Assembly: GCA_010093485.1 (NCBI GenBank)
Contig: MU001500.1
Span: 506,198-570,197, forward strand
From: Karstenula rhodostoma CBS 690.94
Lineage: Eukaryota > Ascomycota > Dothideomycetes > Pleosporales > Didymosphaeriaceae
DNA: 64,000 nucleotides
Reading direction: 5' to 3'
Below the pieces are notes generated by a model, which saw only the letters and a program-made list of their open reading frames with translations, was not told where the DNA came from and made no database searches. Within the stretch, counting starts at the first letter, position 1, and the number at the start of each line of letters is the position of its first letter. Positions 31,860-44,615 of this stretch are shown piece by piece. The position numbers were made by a program, and so were the translations under genes.

Positions 31860-34857
31860 CTACCTCCCCCCAAAGTAATCCGTCCGTCCATGCCCCGTCC
31901 GGTCAGGGCTATACGGCGTATACGCGCTGTCCAGCGGCGTGTGCCCGCCCATCGGCTGCGCGCCGGACAACAACATCGCGTCGTCGCGCCCACTCGTGTT
32001 GCTGACCGTCCTGCCAAGCTCATGCAAGTCCGGGGCGGGACTGTACTCGCGCAGATTGCTTGGCGTGGAGTGGTAGCCCGTTGGGTACGTGACGCCAGGC
32101 TCTTCGCGGTCGCTGCCTCTAGACGAAGAGCGGCCGCGCTCGTAGCCGCCCATGACGGACGAGGGCGTGCCGGGGCGGCTAATGGTCGAGGGGCCGTATA
32201 TAGAGCCCGAGTCGCCGCCTGCCTCGTCGGCGAACTCGGGCCGGTTCTTGAAGTTCTCGAAGTCCATGTTGGACTCTGAGACGAATTCGAAGGGGCCCGT
32301 GGGCGCGGCGGCTTTGCCTGGGTTTTCCCTAGACATGCGCTTCATACTGTAGACGTCGCTGTAGCCAGCGGTGGTGCCAAGATCGCCGTCCAGGCGGCCA
32401 CGGTAGACTTCCGCGAGCAGGTGTTTGCTCTTTTCGTGCACCATTGGTACGGTGAGCTTTTGGTAGAGGGCGGGGTGCCCGAAGCGGACAGCGACGCGGT
32501 CGCGCCTGCGGGACTCCTTGTCGATTGGTGGAGGGGCCTCAATACCCTTGGGTGTTTCGCCGATGGTGTAGTATTTGATGGCACTGTCGAAGGTGCTCTT
32601 GCAATAGAATTTGAAACCGAGCAGCAGAAACGGAATAGGAGCCATTGTGCCGAGCATCGTCGTCCTGTCACCACCACGAGCGGCTACCATGAGGGCGATA
32701 ATGCAGTTAGAGAGAAAAGTACCGACAAGAAAACGGTTGAAGATGGTGCGCCAGTAGAGACCACCAGAATCGTTCTTGGTGGCGAAGACATATCTAGAAA
32801 TGTTAGCCAGTATAAGCGGACATGAGAAGGCCACTTACAGCAGTAGATACTTCTTCATCGAGGAGTCAACGGCAAAGTAGAATGCAGTGACCACCAAGGT
32901 GATGGGCTGGAGCGAGCCGAAGCAGAGGGCAACGGTTGAGTAGAAAAGGAAGTAGTTGTAGTAGCCCGCGTAATCGAAAGGCGGAGGAGCAGTCCGCTGG
33001 ATGAGCTCACGTGGCGTCGGGTTCAAGAATTTTCGGGAGAAAGATCCCCATCCGAGGTTGACAGCCTGGGATAAGTCGATCGCAGCACCAAGATTACGTT
33101 GAATGAGCCAAGTCACCCAGAAAGGGGAGATTCGGCAGAGAGCAATCATGGTGTTTACAAGCGGGTGGACCTCGTTTATGATGTCGTACCACTTCATGTT
33201 GTTCTTTGTCGCGAGATCCACAGTCATCGCAACCATGCTGAAGACGGCACCGAAGAGCGAAAAAATGATAAGGTTGTTGATTACAAAGAAAGAGTAGAGC
33301 TTTGAGATGACGTGTCGTTCACGTGACGTCTTGGAAAGGTCGCCCGCTTTGATAGAAAGGCGGCGGAAGATGATGGGCAGGAAATAGTAGATCAGCGAGG
33401 TCAAGGCCGGTGCAGCAATACCTAGAAGAGCAAGTAAGCATGAATGGCACATTTCAGCGATTGTTGGGTACGTACCTTGCACAATGGCCCATGACCTGGG
33501 ATTTCTCCTGTATTCTAACTCGAACTCAGGCCAGAGAGAAGCAATGTTTTGCAGCTGGGCAAGAAACACGGCAATAAGGGCGTTAGGAATGAAGTACAAC
33601 ACGGTAAGCAGCGTGATCCACAGGCTGTTGACAAGCTTCCTCCAGCGTCGAGTCTTTGCGTTCAGGGAGAGGTTTTTCCATATGATGTCCTTGGGCCTTG
33701 GGGCAAGCTGAACAATTGCACCCTTGGGCTTCTTGCTCCGCGCGGCATATGCTACTGTGTGTGCGGATTCGATGGTTTCGTAGCTGGCAAATCCGTAGGA
33801 CATTGCGTCGCGCTTGTCCACAGTCTCCCGAATGTTCTTGATCTCAGCCTCCAAACGCAGAATCCTCGCCGTCAAATAATCAATCGCGTCCACCTTTTCC
33901 TGTCTGCCCCCAAATTCCAGGTCTTTCTTCGAGGGTTTGCAGAGTGGCCGGGTTGCTGGCAGGCTGCTCGGATTCTTCAGATACTTTGTCAGGACCTGTT
34001 CCAGCTCAATGACGGTCTCTTCGTGGGCTTCGATGAGATCGGGTATGTCCTTGACGTTCCGGCCAACGGATGCACGCGGGACGTCGGGCGTCGCCTTGAT
34101 GCTGTCGGTGATCTCCACGATGCCCTGGTCGGTGCGCAAATTCCTGGCAACATCCGTGATCATCAAAGTCCGCGAATGGAGGCTGTTCTGGTAGTCGGGG
34201 CTCTCCATGAATTTTCTCCGCAGCTGAAAGATGGCGCGATAGGTCCACCACAGAAATCCACAAACGATGATATCGAAGGCGTAGGCACAGACCACGAAGG
34301 CCCAGAAAGCCTGGCCAAACAAGTACATGGGTGTCATCAGAAAGACGATGTTGCTGGCGGTGAGGTTGTCGCCAAAATCGGTAGATTTGGAGATGTTGAC
34401 GGGAAGTATGATAACGCAGGCGACGATGGCGAGGCAAATGAACATGTTGCGGCACATGCGAGCAATGCGCAGAAAGACGGTGGCATCCATGCCAATCATG
34501 TGCATGTACTCGTGCTCGTTGGTCTTGAAGACGGGGCGGACCCAGGCAAAGAGGCTCTTGTCCATGGGCGGCGGTTTGTGCTTATCATCGGCGTGACGGA
34601 GCCGAGGGGCGTAGACAATATCGTTCCATGGGCGCAGGACGCAGAAGGCGATGAAGATGGCGCTGGTGATGCCCAGCGAAGTGCCCAAGGCAGCGAGGAT
34701 CGAGGTTGATGCGACCTGTTCCTGTCAACGTTCGCTCGCAGTCGGTCAGTGACTCGCATACCTGGCTGCTGAAGGGATCCTTCATGAGGTCGAAGAGCTT
34801 GTCCCCCAAACTTTGCCCATCCCGCGGGAACATGGCGTCCCGCGAGCTCGACGCCAT
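31860..34857 (-). CDS. CSC1/OSCA-like (DUF221) membrane channel
   Basis: Four exons: 34857-34762, 34715-33476, 33421-32839, 32793-31860, with introns of 46, 54 and 45 nt, giving 950 residues. The architecture is that of the RSN1/PHM7/CSC1 family, relatives of plant OSCA calcium-permeable mechanosensitive and osmosensitive channels. After a short N-terminus there is one membrane helix (AALGTSLGITSAIFIAFCVL), then two more (~130-200), then a cytosolic loop (~200-390, with KKPKGAIVQLAPRPKDIIWK at its end). The main membrane core follows (~395-720; SLWITLLTVLYFIPNALIAV and six or seven further helices, including INNLIIFSLFGAVFSMVAMT), and a long Ser/Pro/Gly-rich cytosolic tail closes the protein (~760-950). 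Splicing rejoins AIVQ|GIAAPALTSL and KKYLL|LYVFATK in conserved core helices. Likely located in the plasma membrane or endomembranes. Confidence 0.92.
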
Positions 34858-36444
34858 TGTGGAGGTTGTGTATATTTCAATGTGGTATATGTGGTGTGGA
34901 GGAAGCAGCGAGCGTGGTTCGGTCGGAAGGTGCGCCGGTGTGATGTACCGAGGGAGAAGGCGCGAGGGATGCTGGTATTCAGAGCATGCGGGCTCCTGCA
35001 CGTCTGGGTCTAATCAATAGCCAGCTGCGTGCGCAAGACAATTACAAAGGTTAGGTGAGGTGGGGAACAAGGGGAAAGGCGTCGAGCAGACAAAGGGTCA
35101 AACGGATGTGTAGCGTTCAGCGAGAGTGGGATAAAGAGTGAAGAAGGGTTTCGCTCGATAGCTTCGTGCACCCCCGTTGACACGATGACGGCGCATCCTT
35201 GTCGCATGCCTGTCGCGCCCAGGGCCACGCGGAGCTGCCCATTCGCCATGCGCCATTCGTGCCGCCGCGGCTACAAGGCGCCGTCGTCTCTTCGCCAGGC
35301 AATTGTTCTTGGGCTGTGGTCGCGGCCGAATGTTACTGTGCACCTTGGGCATGATCCGTATAGATACTCTACGGGTGCATTGATTCTCTCTGCCAGCGCG
35401 CGAGTCTCTAGAGGAGCATATCGCGTGGCCTCCTGTCAGTAGCCGCACTGTGAGACAGCAGCGGACAAACGCCGCCTGGCGTCTCTCGAAACACCTGGCC
35501 AGGAGATTATTTTTATGCGCGACAGAGGCCTGTCCGTTGGCCACAGCGTCTCGAAACGGCCCGCCTCGCAGCTGACGAGGCTGCCTTTCTTCCCTTCTGT
35601 CCTGGCCCCAGCCTCCATTTCAGGAACCCTCTTCCGCCGCGCCGGAACAGCGGGTACGTATCTACCGGTAGCGGTGCGCTCTGACAGGAGATCGGGGCCG
35701 CTGTTCGGACTCTTCCCGCCGTCCAACGTGGACACCGATTCTGCTGCGTCGCGACACGCGAGCAACATGCCCTCAGGCGATGGCGCGGGCAGCAGCACGT
35801 CGTAGTTTTATTGATCTACGTCGCCTGGTGCGCGCGGGGTGCGACATCGCCGCTCCATCGGGCAAGGGGATGCGCGCACGAGGACGCATTTTTCAACGAG
35901 GAATGCTGGGCGACCGAAGGCATCCGTCACATGCTGGCCTTACCCCGAGTACCCTTCACGCATGCGACGACTACGCCCTCCGCTGTTACGCTGTTACGTT
36001 ACTGCGACTGCGCGCTGCACCGAGACTTGAGCTCGACTCGGCGTCTACGCCGTCGGGCTGCTGCTGGCACCTATCCATCTGATTCAGGTCGAGGTCAACC
36101 ACGGCAGGGGAAGCTGTCAAGTCGTTGAAATAATAAACATCTCAAATAGGACCATGGGCATTAGTACCTTCGGCATTGACTCTGTTGGAAATTCTAGTAG
36201 CCATCATCTCCAAGGTTACATCCTCATTGCATACCATTCAAGAGCAACCGACAAACCTTTCCCTCAAACATAGCTTTGGGCAGTGCTCTGTCCGCTCTCA
36301 AAACAATGCAATAACGATTTGCTATGCAGGTCTTAGCCATGCAGTCCAACACGCTACCGTCATAGTGCCAAAACTTCCTGGTATACCAACCCGCACCAAC
36401 CCTCCCCTACCCAAAAGCGCCAGGATCCCAAAGCTCAAAAGAAA
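34858..36444. other. Intergenic region, 1.59 kb
   Basis: Contains the promoter of the channel gene (left) and the 3' end of the peroxin gene (right). GC-rich, with no convincing coding frame, RNA gene or repeat. Confidence 0.5.
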
Positions 36445-38287
36445 TCAGATATCCAACTGCATACGCATGTCATCCCCCATTCTCCACTCATCATCCCTCG
36501 CCGTCCTTTCCAGCGGCGTATGCACATCATCCTCGTCACTCCTCCGACTCAGGTTACTGCTCGTACTCGTGGTGATCGTCGCAGCAGTGGTGTCGCTGCC
36601 GCCCCTGCTGCGGCTCCTCCCACTCCTCTTCTTGAACCACCCGCGCTTGCTCTTGTTGGCTGCCGCGTCCATGTCTGACGTGTAGTGATCAGGGTTTATG
36701 CTCTCGGCAAGCGTAGTGTCGGTGCTGGCAATTGCGCTGGCGGCTAGACTGGCGATGGTGCTGGGGTTGGAGTTGACTTCGGTCAAGGCGTTGGAAGCAG
36801 TAGAAACGGAGGGGAAGTGAGCCGGTCGCTTTGAGGATGTCGTCGATGTGGAGGGCTCCGCGACATCCGCAATGGGGTCGAGACGAGGAGTGGGAATGGG
36901 AGTAATGTCGGTAGAGGGAGTCACCTCGACGAGTTCGGCGTCGCGATACCACTTCCGACGGCGGGTGTAGCGGCCCCAGCCATCTTGTCCTCTGCGGCCG
37001 TCTCGCCACTGTTGCGAATTAGTTCTGGCTGACATCATATTCTTTGGAGTAACGTACTTTGTTGTCGTAGTAGATCCACCCAGCTTCTTCTCCAGAGGCG
37101 GCTTTGCCACCCTTCGCATCCTTCTCCGCGCCATCGATCTTCCACTCGCTACTCTGTATCCATCTCCACCTAGCCTGCCCTCCCTCCACATCAGGAAGCT
37201 CAAAGTCCTCTTTCGGCGGCACAGGGTTGAGGTGCTCGTCAGTCCATGCTGCTCGTTCGTAAGCCAACATAGAGGACGTCCACCCTATGCCTAGCCATCT
37301 CCGTTGATTCTCATAGATGCTGAAGGTGAACCGAACCCCTGGCGAGTCTGGCCGTCGCTTGGCGGCAAGAGAGGCGGCGACTTCTTGAGCACTCTTCCTT
37401 CTTGGTGGCAGGGCCGGGGCACCGTCGTTGTCTTTGGCTACAGGATACATGTCGCCGAAGTTCAGTCCAGTGAGGAAGACGCATATTTTGCGTACCGTCC
37501 GTGACCGCCAGAGGATTGCGCGCGAGACGCGGGCTGGTCGGGAGTGCCAGCTAAGCACCACGGTACCAATCGCCAACACAACTCGCTTCGTCGTGAGTAT
37601 GTAAAACGGTGGCAGTGTCAGAACTATCCATATGGGCAAGACGAAGAGTATCCGAACAAAGAGTAGGGTGAGCGCCGGCCTCGTGGTTGCCGAAGTCGCT
37701 GTCCTCTGCGTGGAGAGGAAGTCCGTCAGCCGCAAAAACGGGTCAAGAAGAATGCTGCACCGTGATGTAAACAGCTTGAGACTGTCCACAATCTCTTCCA
37801 AGCTCTTGTGATGTTTGATATTACTCTCCGACTCGGCCCTGCTGTGCCCTTTCTGACCTTTCTCGCCCGTGAACGAAGTAGACGAAAGTGGGGAGTATCT
37901 CCGCGAATACATGCCCGCTATCAGGCCTATCACTAGCACAATCGGTCCTGCATATCGTGTGACGGCGTCACCGTATAGCACCAAAGCCCAGAACCCAGCG
38001 ACCAGAAGGAAGCTTTCCCACGGATCCCCGGTCGTCCATGTCAACAGCCCGACGAACTTATTCAGCGGTAGTATAAGCGGATGCGAGTATGCCAGAACGC
38101 GCGTGATCTGCGGCGGTGTCGCGGCGAGCAGAGGACTCTTCTGGTGTACTAATATCGCGGATCGTAGCTTCGTCTGCGGCGTGGCTTGCCCTAGGGTGGA
38201 GGGAGAGAAGGCAGCGTATGTGGGCGGGTTCGGGTCTGGCGTAGGCTGCGGAGACGCATCGTTTCCGGCTCGGGATGGAGTGGACAT
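36445..38287 (-). CDS. Pex23/Pex30-type peroxin with DysF domain
   Basis: Two exons (38287-37058 and 37008-36445; 49-nt GTACGT...AACAG intron) encode 597 residues. After a disordered N-terminus come two membrane regions (~90-130, FLLVAGFWALVLYGDAV and GPIVLVIGLIAGMYS; ~205-250, LFVRILFVLPIWIVLTLPPF). A dysferlin-type (DysF) domain follows: FTFSIYENQRRWLGIGWTSS (~313-332) and RWRWIQSSEWKID then GWIYYDNK joined across the intron to WRDGRRGQDGWGRYTRRRKW. The paired Trp/Arg motifs are diagnostic. In yeasts, Pex23/Pex28-Pex32 family proteins with this layout sit in the ER and peroxisomal membranes and control peroxisome number and contact sites. The tail after the DysF domain (~455-597) is Ser/Thr-rich with a basic patch (KSKRGWFKKRSGRSRSRGG). 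Exact orthology within the family is not resolved. Confidence 0.9.
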
Positions 38288-38980
38288 GTGTTCTAGCCAC
38301 GGGGTATCTTGAGGTGTAGTATTAGCATGGCGGGAGGTGGATGTTTAAGTTCGTGGAGCGAACTTGCCAAATGCTGCCATGCATGGAGAGAAGCTGCGTC
38401 ATAGCCGATAGTGGCTCGCTCGTTTGCGCCCGTCGTGTTGAGCGCGCGTTTTGACTCAGCCACAAGCCAGAATATTTCAGTAGGACTGAGGCACTTCAAA
38501 GCCAGGCCAAATAGTACGTGTTTGAGAGAAGCGATACAGAAGCTGTTGGTGTGGACAACGCACTCGGAACCGCGGGCGGAGAGCTGTCGCGCATGTGAAG
38601 GCCTCAGCCGACAGTCTCAAGCCACTATGACAACGAAAAGTATAACTTCGACAGACGCATGGGACTGCGCCGAGAAACTGAAGACCAGCTTTTGAGAAAT
38701 GCTTGCCTTTATTCGAATTAACAACCATTATTTGAACGTGCTGCTCTGGATGCTCTCCCCTTCGGTATCCGCCTTTGCGATCGCGATGTGATTGGCTGTC
38801 GGCCTGAAGATCACGGGATCGGTTCTGGCCCGGAATCGCGCCGAATCTTCAGAAATCCTAGGACTCTCCCTTCCGCCGCCGCCTGCACTCTGGTTGCAGC
38901 ATCCATCAAGAACTCGACCGCGGTTGCTGCCGAAACGATTCCCTTCGCTTCTTAACCTTGAGTCGCGACACTTTCTCGCA
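38288..38980. other. Divergent promoter region, 690 bp
   Basis: Shared upstream region of the peroxin gene (minus) and the PAM16 gene (plus). No additional feature is seen. Confidence 0.55.
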
Positions 38981-39439
38981 ATGGCAAGTATTTCGCCTCC
39001 TGCTCTGCGCTCATCCAACTGACTGTTCCAGGCCCACCGCATAATAACACAAGTCGTCTTCACCGGCGTTCGAATCATAGGCCGCGCTGTTTCCGAATCG
39101 TACCGTCAGGCCGCCGCATCTCAGAAATATGCCGCCGCAGGCCAGCAAGCTGGTGGCGGCTTCTCGTCATCAACCATCACCATGGACGAAGCTTGCCAGA
39201 TCCTGAATGTTGGACCCTCGAAGATGGGACAAATAGACGAAGCGTTCGTCACGGAACGATTCAAGCGGTTATTCGATCTCAACGACCCTAAGAAGGGTGG
39301 CAGCTTCTACTTGCAGAGCAAGATTTTAAGAGCGAGAGAGCGCATCGAGCGCGAAGTACAAGGGTTCAAACAGATGGCTGAGAGGGAGCAGGAATTGTCA
39401 GAAGGGTTCAAGCCGAAGTGGACGAAAGAAGGGAAATGA
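38981..39439 (+). CDS. pam16: PAM16/TIM16, presequence translocase motor subunit
   Basis: 136 residues. The first coding exon is only the ATG (38981-38983); a 48-nt intron (38984-39031) starting GCAAGT and ending TTCCAG separates it from exon 2 (39032-39439). Splicing gives MAHRIITQVVFTGVRIIGRA, the N-terminus expected of this family; a GT donor four bases later would shift the frame. The N-terminal hydrophobic part associates with the mitochondrial inner membrane. Residues ~50-115 form the degenerate J domain (MDEACQILNVG onward) with DPKKGGSFYLQSKIL where true J proteins carry HPD. In yeast the protein pairs with Pam18 and restrains its stimulation of mtHsp70 during protein import into the matrix. 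Length is typical. Confidence 0.95.
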
Positions 39440-40090
39440 GAAGGATGATACAAGGTGATGCGACCGCACATACCCGTTTGATACTGAGTCAGCCACTCAG
39501 ATTGGCGAGCTCTACACATACACAACGGGTTGTGATATTCTGTTTTCGTACAGGCATTAGACGGCGTTTGGATAGCGGCATAGCGTTGGGCATGGCGCTG
39601 GTGGAAAGTTTCGGCCATGGCGGGGAGCGTGGCCGCAAGAGAGGCATGCGATGACCACGATGCTTCTCCACTCTCCGCTGTATATATGTCCTACTTTCAT
39701 GGGCTCTGTATAATATACTGTATTGTTGCGCTTCTAAAGGAGGAGCCTTACGTTGCACAAATGCATAGTGCCTTCAAGCCAGCATGCCATTCCAAGTAAT
39801 ACTCAGTACTCGTTGTGCCTGCAAACTTTCACTCGTACAATTCGACATTGCAATCATGGTGCTCGAACATTCAACAGAGCGAGCGCGAATGGGCCTTGGC
39901 GCTCCTTCCCCGGGACTTCGCGTCACGGGGCCGAAATGGCGCTATTCGCCTTGGCAAAATAAAGTGTTGAACCTAAAGCCTTTGTCTCATTCCACACACC
40001 AACCCGCCACGCGCAAACGACCAACACCACCCCGGCAACAAACGACACCCAGGTCTTCACCCTCAAAGAACCGTACCTGGCGAATCCGAA
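39440..40090. other. Intergenic region, 650 bp
   Basis: 3' region of PAM16 and promoter of the poly(A) polymerase gene. No other feature is seen. Confidence 0.5.
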
Positions 40091-42216
40091 ATGGTGGACA
40101 CGCGTCGCAATCGCCCGCCGCCGCTACAGAAGCGACGGGGACGCGACCTGCGAGACCGGATGACTCGCGGCTCCGGCGGTGGTCGCGATCGCAACGGAGG
40201 CGACTCGTACAGACCCGCACAGCAGCAACACGGTAGTGCTCCCAGCAGGAGTGACTTCACCTTCACCAGCAACACACAAGGACCCAGTTTCCCTCCCGCG
40301 CCGCCCCCAGAGCGCGCAGCACGTCGCACTCGTGGGCGCGGTCGCGGCGGTCCATCTAGCATGAATGGCATCCGCCCTGCCACGCGCAGCGGTGATGCTC
40401 CCACGTCTCAGTATCGGGGAGGCAGACGCGGTTACCGGGGAGGTTTCCGTCCTCAGGCCGCACACGAACGCGCCCTCCTCCAGACCCGCAATGACGACAC
40501 TGAGCACTTCCTCGGCGTAGAAGCGAAGTCGAATAAGTTTCGTGATCTAGCAGAGTTGTCAGATGAAGAAGAAGCTGATATGGACGTTGAAACCGATGAC
40601 ACCGACAAATCAGACGGTGAAGTCGTTGAAGCCCAGAGCAAGACCAAGGCTATCCGTACGCAATCGAGCAGTCGTGCAGATGGTGACTCTGTGCCCAAAT
40701 GGTCTAATCCTGACCCTTATACTGTTCTGCCGCCTCCCGAAGAGACGACAGGCAAGAGGATTGACTTTGTCAAGCTCATTCGCAAGGCTAAGAACGAAGC
40801 TGCTGAACAAAGCAATGGTGTCAACGCCGTTGCCGCCAACGATGACTTCATCTCGTTTGGCGACGACGACGACGATTTCCACCCCTCTGCGGCGGCGCCT
40901 AGTGTACTTGCATCCCGAGCCGAGCCTCTACAAGGCTCGCTCAATGATATTGTACCTGCCAGTTCGGTTCCGTCTACAGACGTTCGGGGCAAGCGCCCAG
41001 CAGACTCAGCAAGCCTGCCAGTGAGGCCTCCACCTAGCAGCCTTCCACCTAGGCCTACGTTTACAAGCAGTTCTGCAACCAGCTCCAGGAAGCGTAAGCA
41101 CACTGCCGATTACACCGGTATGAAAGATGTTTGGCAACCTAAGGATCTCGACGCTGCGCCTTGGGCTTACCGCGAAGACTACGAACGTCTTCGAGACCAA
41201 CCCGAAAAGCTGCTTCACAATGAGATAGCCGACTTCTATGACTTCGTGTCGCCTACAGACCATGACAACGAGGTCCGACTGGACTTGATTCGTAGGGTGC
41301 AGTCGGTGATCGGTGGCGAATTCCAGTCGTGTCGGGGCAGCATCCGTTGTTTTGGCTCGTTTCCCATCGGTCTGTATCTACCAACAGCTGACATGGACCT
41401 GGTCTTTGTCTCGGACTCGCACTATCATGGCGGACCTCCAAAGCTCGTAGCAGGGAAGAGTGCAATGTTCAATCTCGCCAAAAAGCTTAAGTTCAACCAG
41501 GTTGGCTACGAGACTTTCGTCATTCCGAAGGCCAGGGTTCCCATTATTAAATTCAAAGATCTTGCGACAGATCTTCCGGTCGACATCTCATTCGAGAATA
41601 TGAGCGGAGTGATTGCGCAATCGACCCTGAGCAAATGGAAGAAGCAATTCGGAGACCATTTCACCAACTTGGTTGCCCTTGTAAAGCAGCTACTGGAAAT
41701 GTACAGTCTCAACGACAACAGCACTGGTGGCCTAGGTGGCTTGAGCATCTGCTGTCTCGTTGCGAGCTTCTTGCAACTCCACGAGCTGCCAGAAAACCTT
41801 GGTCAAACCTTTCTCCAATTTCTGGATTTCTTTGGCAACAAGTTCGACTACAGCCGAGACAGGATTGTAGTCGATCCAGCGAGTATCGTCCGAAAAGTAA
41901 GTACTCCAAATTTTGATCCTGTCGGGATACTGACTCGCCCCAGGGAAGGCATGGTGTCGATGGCCGAGAGGAGCGAGCAGACCGCTTGTCCATTCAAGAT
42001 CCTAATGATCCGCGGAACAACATTTCCGGTGGATCTTACAAAGCGGACAAATGCTTGGAGCTATTCTCCTGGGCTCATAGAGTTCTTGTCGAACGTATGG
42101 ACACGATCCATATGCGTAGCTTCTCTGATATGAGCATTCTCGAATCTGTTCTCGGTGGTGATTACTCTACCTATTTACAGCAGAGGGAGCGCATGCGGAA
42201 CATACGGATACAGTAA
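40091..42216 (+). CDS. TRF4/TRF5-type non-canonical poly(A) polymerase
   Basis: Two exons (40091-41896, 41944-42216; 47-nt GTAAGT...CCCAG intron) encode 692 residues. The first ~340 residues are disordered: RGG-rich stretches (RGGRRGYRGGFR), an acidic region (LSDEEEADMDVETDD) and KR-rich segments. The nucleotidyltransferase core begins near WAYREDYERL and has the catalytic pair in FGSFPIGLYLPTADMDLVFV (DMD) and the third carboxylate in VDISFEN. The PAP-associated domain includes LVKQLLEMYSLNDNSTGGLG, and the nucleotide-recognition motif RLSIQDPNDPRNNISGGSY is formed only by splicing, which confirms the intron. These enzymes are the poly(A) polymerase of the nuclear TRAMP complex, adding short A tails that mark RNAs for exosome decay. 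The zinc-knuckle partner and the helicase are not in this window. Confidence 0.93.
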
Positions 42217-44615
42217 GTCCAGAGCATGTGGAGGCAAAATTGGGAACAGGGACGTCGCTTCACTATGCAATGGACTGAAATGTCTTATGTGGCATTGCGT
42301 TGATCTCACTGTTCACAGATTAGAATATCGGAACGCTGTCTCTCAATCGACCGAATCCGGGGTAGGAGAACGGGTCCCGGGGAGTGACATAAAAGTTCCA
42401 GGAGCCAACGATAAGTCGGGAACCAGTCAAGTTCCCATCGTCATTGACTGATTCGAGGCGTTTAAGCCGCTCACCCCCAGAGTTGTTAGAAGGCTTTCAC
42501 GATCATGATCAACGGTATACCCCTTTACTGGCGCAGGCGGAATTGTTTGTTTGTTTGTACAGCTCAGTATACTGCTTCGGTATTAGTGAGCTTACCGTGC
42601 ACAGCTCTAGGGCCGATATCAGATCTTATTTGCGGTCGATATGAGCGACGATCTCGAGCATAGCGGCATCTAGACCCACATAGCTTACGGCGTCGAACGG
42701 TCCGTCTCGAGACTCCGCGGTTTCTATCCTCCATCCCTTTCTACGATGTCGAATTGTACCGAGCATCCTACATACATTGTTGATCCTACCCCTACGGATA
42801 TACAATTGGGCGCGAACGTTATCCTCGATGTCGTAATACGCCGGAAGAAACAAGCCGCGGAACCGAACGGAACGATCGCGACCGATTATCAGGCTCCAAC
42901 ATGCCTAATTTTGTACCCTAAATACCATGATAGTAGACTCCGGTCTTCTCTTTCCTCTGGCTTCGGCCACCTTTGTCTCTTCTCCCCGTTGCTTTCTCGT
43001 ACTGATTGTTCATCGTTGAGACGTCCTACTGATTTGCCTGCTAGACTGGGAAACCAGAAGATGTGCAGGTTGTTTCATGAGGCTACTCTGTGGCTAGTGG
43101 GCCTCCTCCACCATCGAAATCACGGCTCCGGACGAAACATGCCTTTTCTCATTGAGCGTTGACGCTGCTGGCGGGCGCTTGAGGAGGATGAGGGTATGTC
43201 TTGCTTGGGGTGCGGTCTGGTGTACGCGTGGAGTCTTGTTAGCGACGTAGCTCGGATTCTGCTTTGACTTTGCACCAGAGAGTGACTATCTTGCTAACTA
43301 ACAGAACTGTTATCAATTATGAACTCTTCGCGCGCTTTTGCAAACAATGAACCTGTCCTACTGACAGCCTTGAGGCACAAGATAGAGAGTAAACCCAGCC
43401 CCAGGATCATAGCCTCGCGAGACTGAGAGAGTTGATCCTCTTCTCGTATGTTCTCAATCTCATCAAATCCTTTTTCAGATCCTTGACAATCTTCTTGCAC
43501 GAAGGTGAATACAACTCGTGAATGGCCCGTTGCGTAAGACCCTCCGTCTTCTCTGCCGCAAATACACCTTTTTTTTACAGTCCTTCAAGTCTTGTCTATG
43601 CGCTTCCTTTTGCGAATCTGTAAGTCCCTTGGTCTTCTTCTTTCACAAGATCATCCCTCTCTTGTTGGGTATTTTGCTTCTCTTTAGCCAATCTCGCAGC
43701 CAACGGCTTCTGCTTTGACTTCGGCTCCGCTATGTCCTGCTTTCCTCCACTTTTTTCTTTTGCTTCGAATGGTATCCTGCGACGAAGCATCACTTCAACA
43801 TATAACATCGGCTTCTCATCTCCGTGTCAAATTCACTGTGTGATAGACATTTGAAGTCATTCAGTGGAGCTTGGAAGCTCTTCGAAGTTCAATCCTGTCA
43901 CATTAAGGTTAATGCTAGACACAATGGTCAGTTACGTTCAAAATCAATACTTTGAATTGAACCAGTTTGGGACAATATCTATGGGCGGCGCAGTACTCAA
44001 AATGTGGACTTCATGTACCAGTGTTAGAAACATTCCGGCTGCCTAGCTGCACTGTCGGATCAAGTCGACGGGGATAGCTTGTTTATTTCGCTAATGCTGA
44101 ACAGACGAGACCGGCGGCGTAGCTATGGCACATGGCCGAACCTTTCCGATCGAAAAATGTACGAACGATTTTGGTCAACGCTGAAATACTTACCATGTAA
44201 AGGGTGGCGATCTTGGCAATCAAGGTTGGGAGACCGCGTTTCCATTAACTATGCTTTGTCTAAGTGCCTTTTTGTCGGCGCGGAGCTCGTATTCAGCGAA
44301 GCACCCTAGGGTTACTGGGGGTCGTGAGCACCACCCATCCTGGCAATCCCCAGCAAACATTTGGCCCTGCTTCACAACCAGACATGTCCGAAGCTCAATG
44401 AAACGATCAGCCCCATCTCAACCGGTCCGCACTTGTTGTCTTGCCTTGTCGAATGTTAATATCCACGTTTGCGCGCCCCCGTTGATTACTGCCATATTTG
44501 CCTACTGTACTTTCTACACTTCGTGTACCAACAGCCAAATCACAGTTAGTGAACCCATTCGATTCTTTTTTGCATGCGACGGGACATTGAAACCAACTCC
44601 ATATGACCAAAGAAA
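42217..44615. other. Decayed gene-poor island, 2.4 kb
   Basis: Follows the TRF4/5 gene. The region around 42,500-42,900 is rich in CG and TA steps; no transposon domain is recognised. A damaged coiled-coil-like coding relic lies at 43390-43808 on the minus strand (separate entry), and a clear pseudogene begins at 44616. Confidence 0.45.
43390..43808 (-). pseudogene. Possible frameshifted coiled-coil relic
   Basis: Read on the minus strand, coding-like pieces occur in a row but in different frames: LAARLAKEKQNTQQERDDLV, then LTDSQKEAHRQDLKDCKKK, then EKTEGLTQRAIHELYSPSCK and VKDLKKDLMRLRTYEKRINS. All are Lys/Glu/Asp/Leu-rich helices, as if one coiled-coil protein had been hit by two frameshifts. 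No intron of normal size joins them. The interpretation rests on composition alone. Confidence 0.3.

Noticed and set aside
33549..34709. Plus-strand open frame of 386 codons opposite the channel gene
   Set aside because: Shadow of the minus-strand channel coding sequence, which has clear family motifs and spliced exons.
42626..42853. Minus-strand frame in a CG/TA-rich stretch, suspected transposon relic
   Set aside because: No reverse transcriptase, transposase or repeat ends could be recognised.
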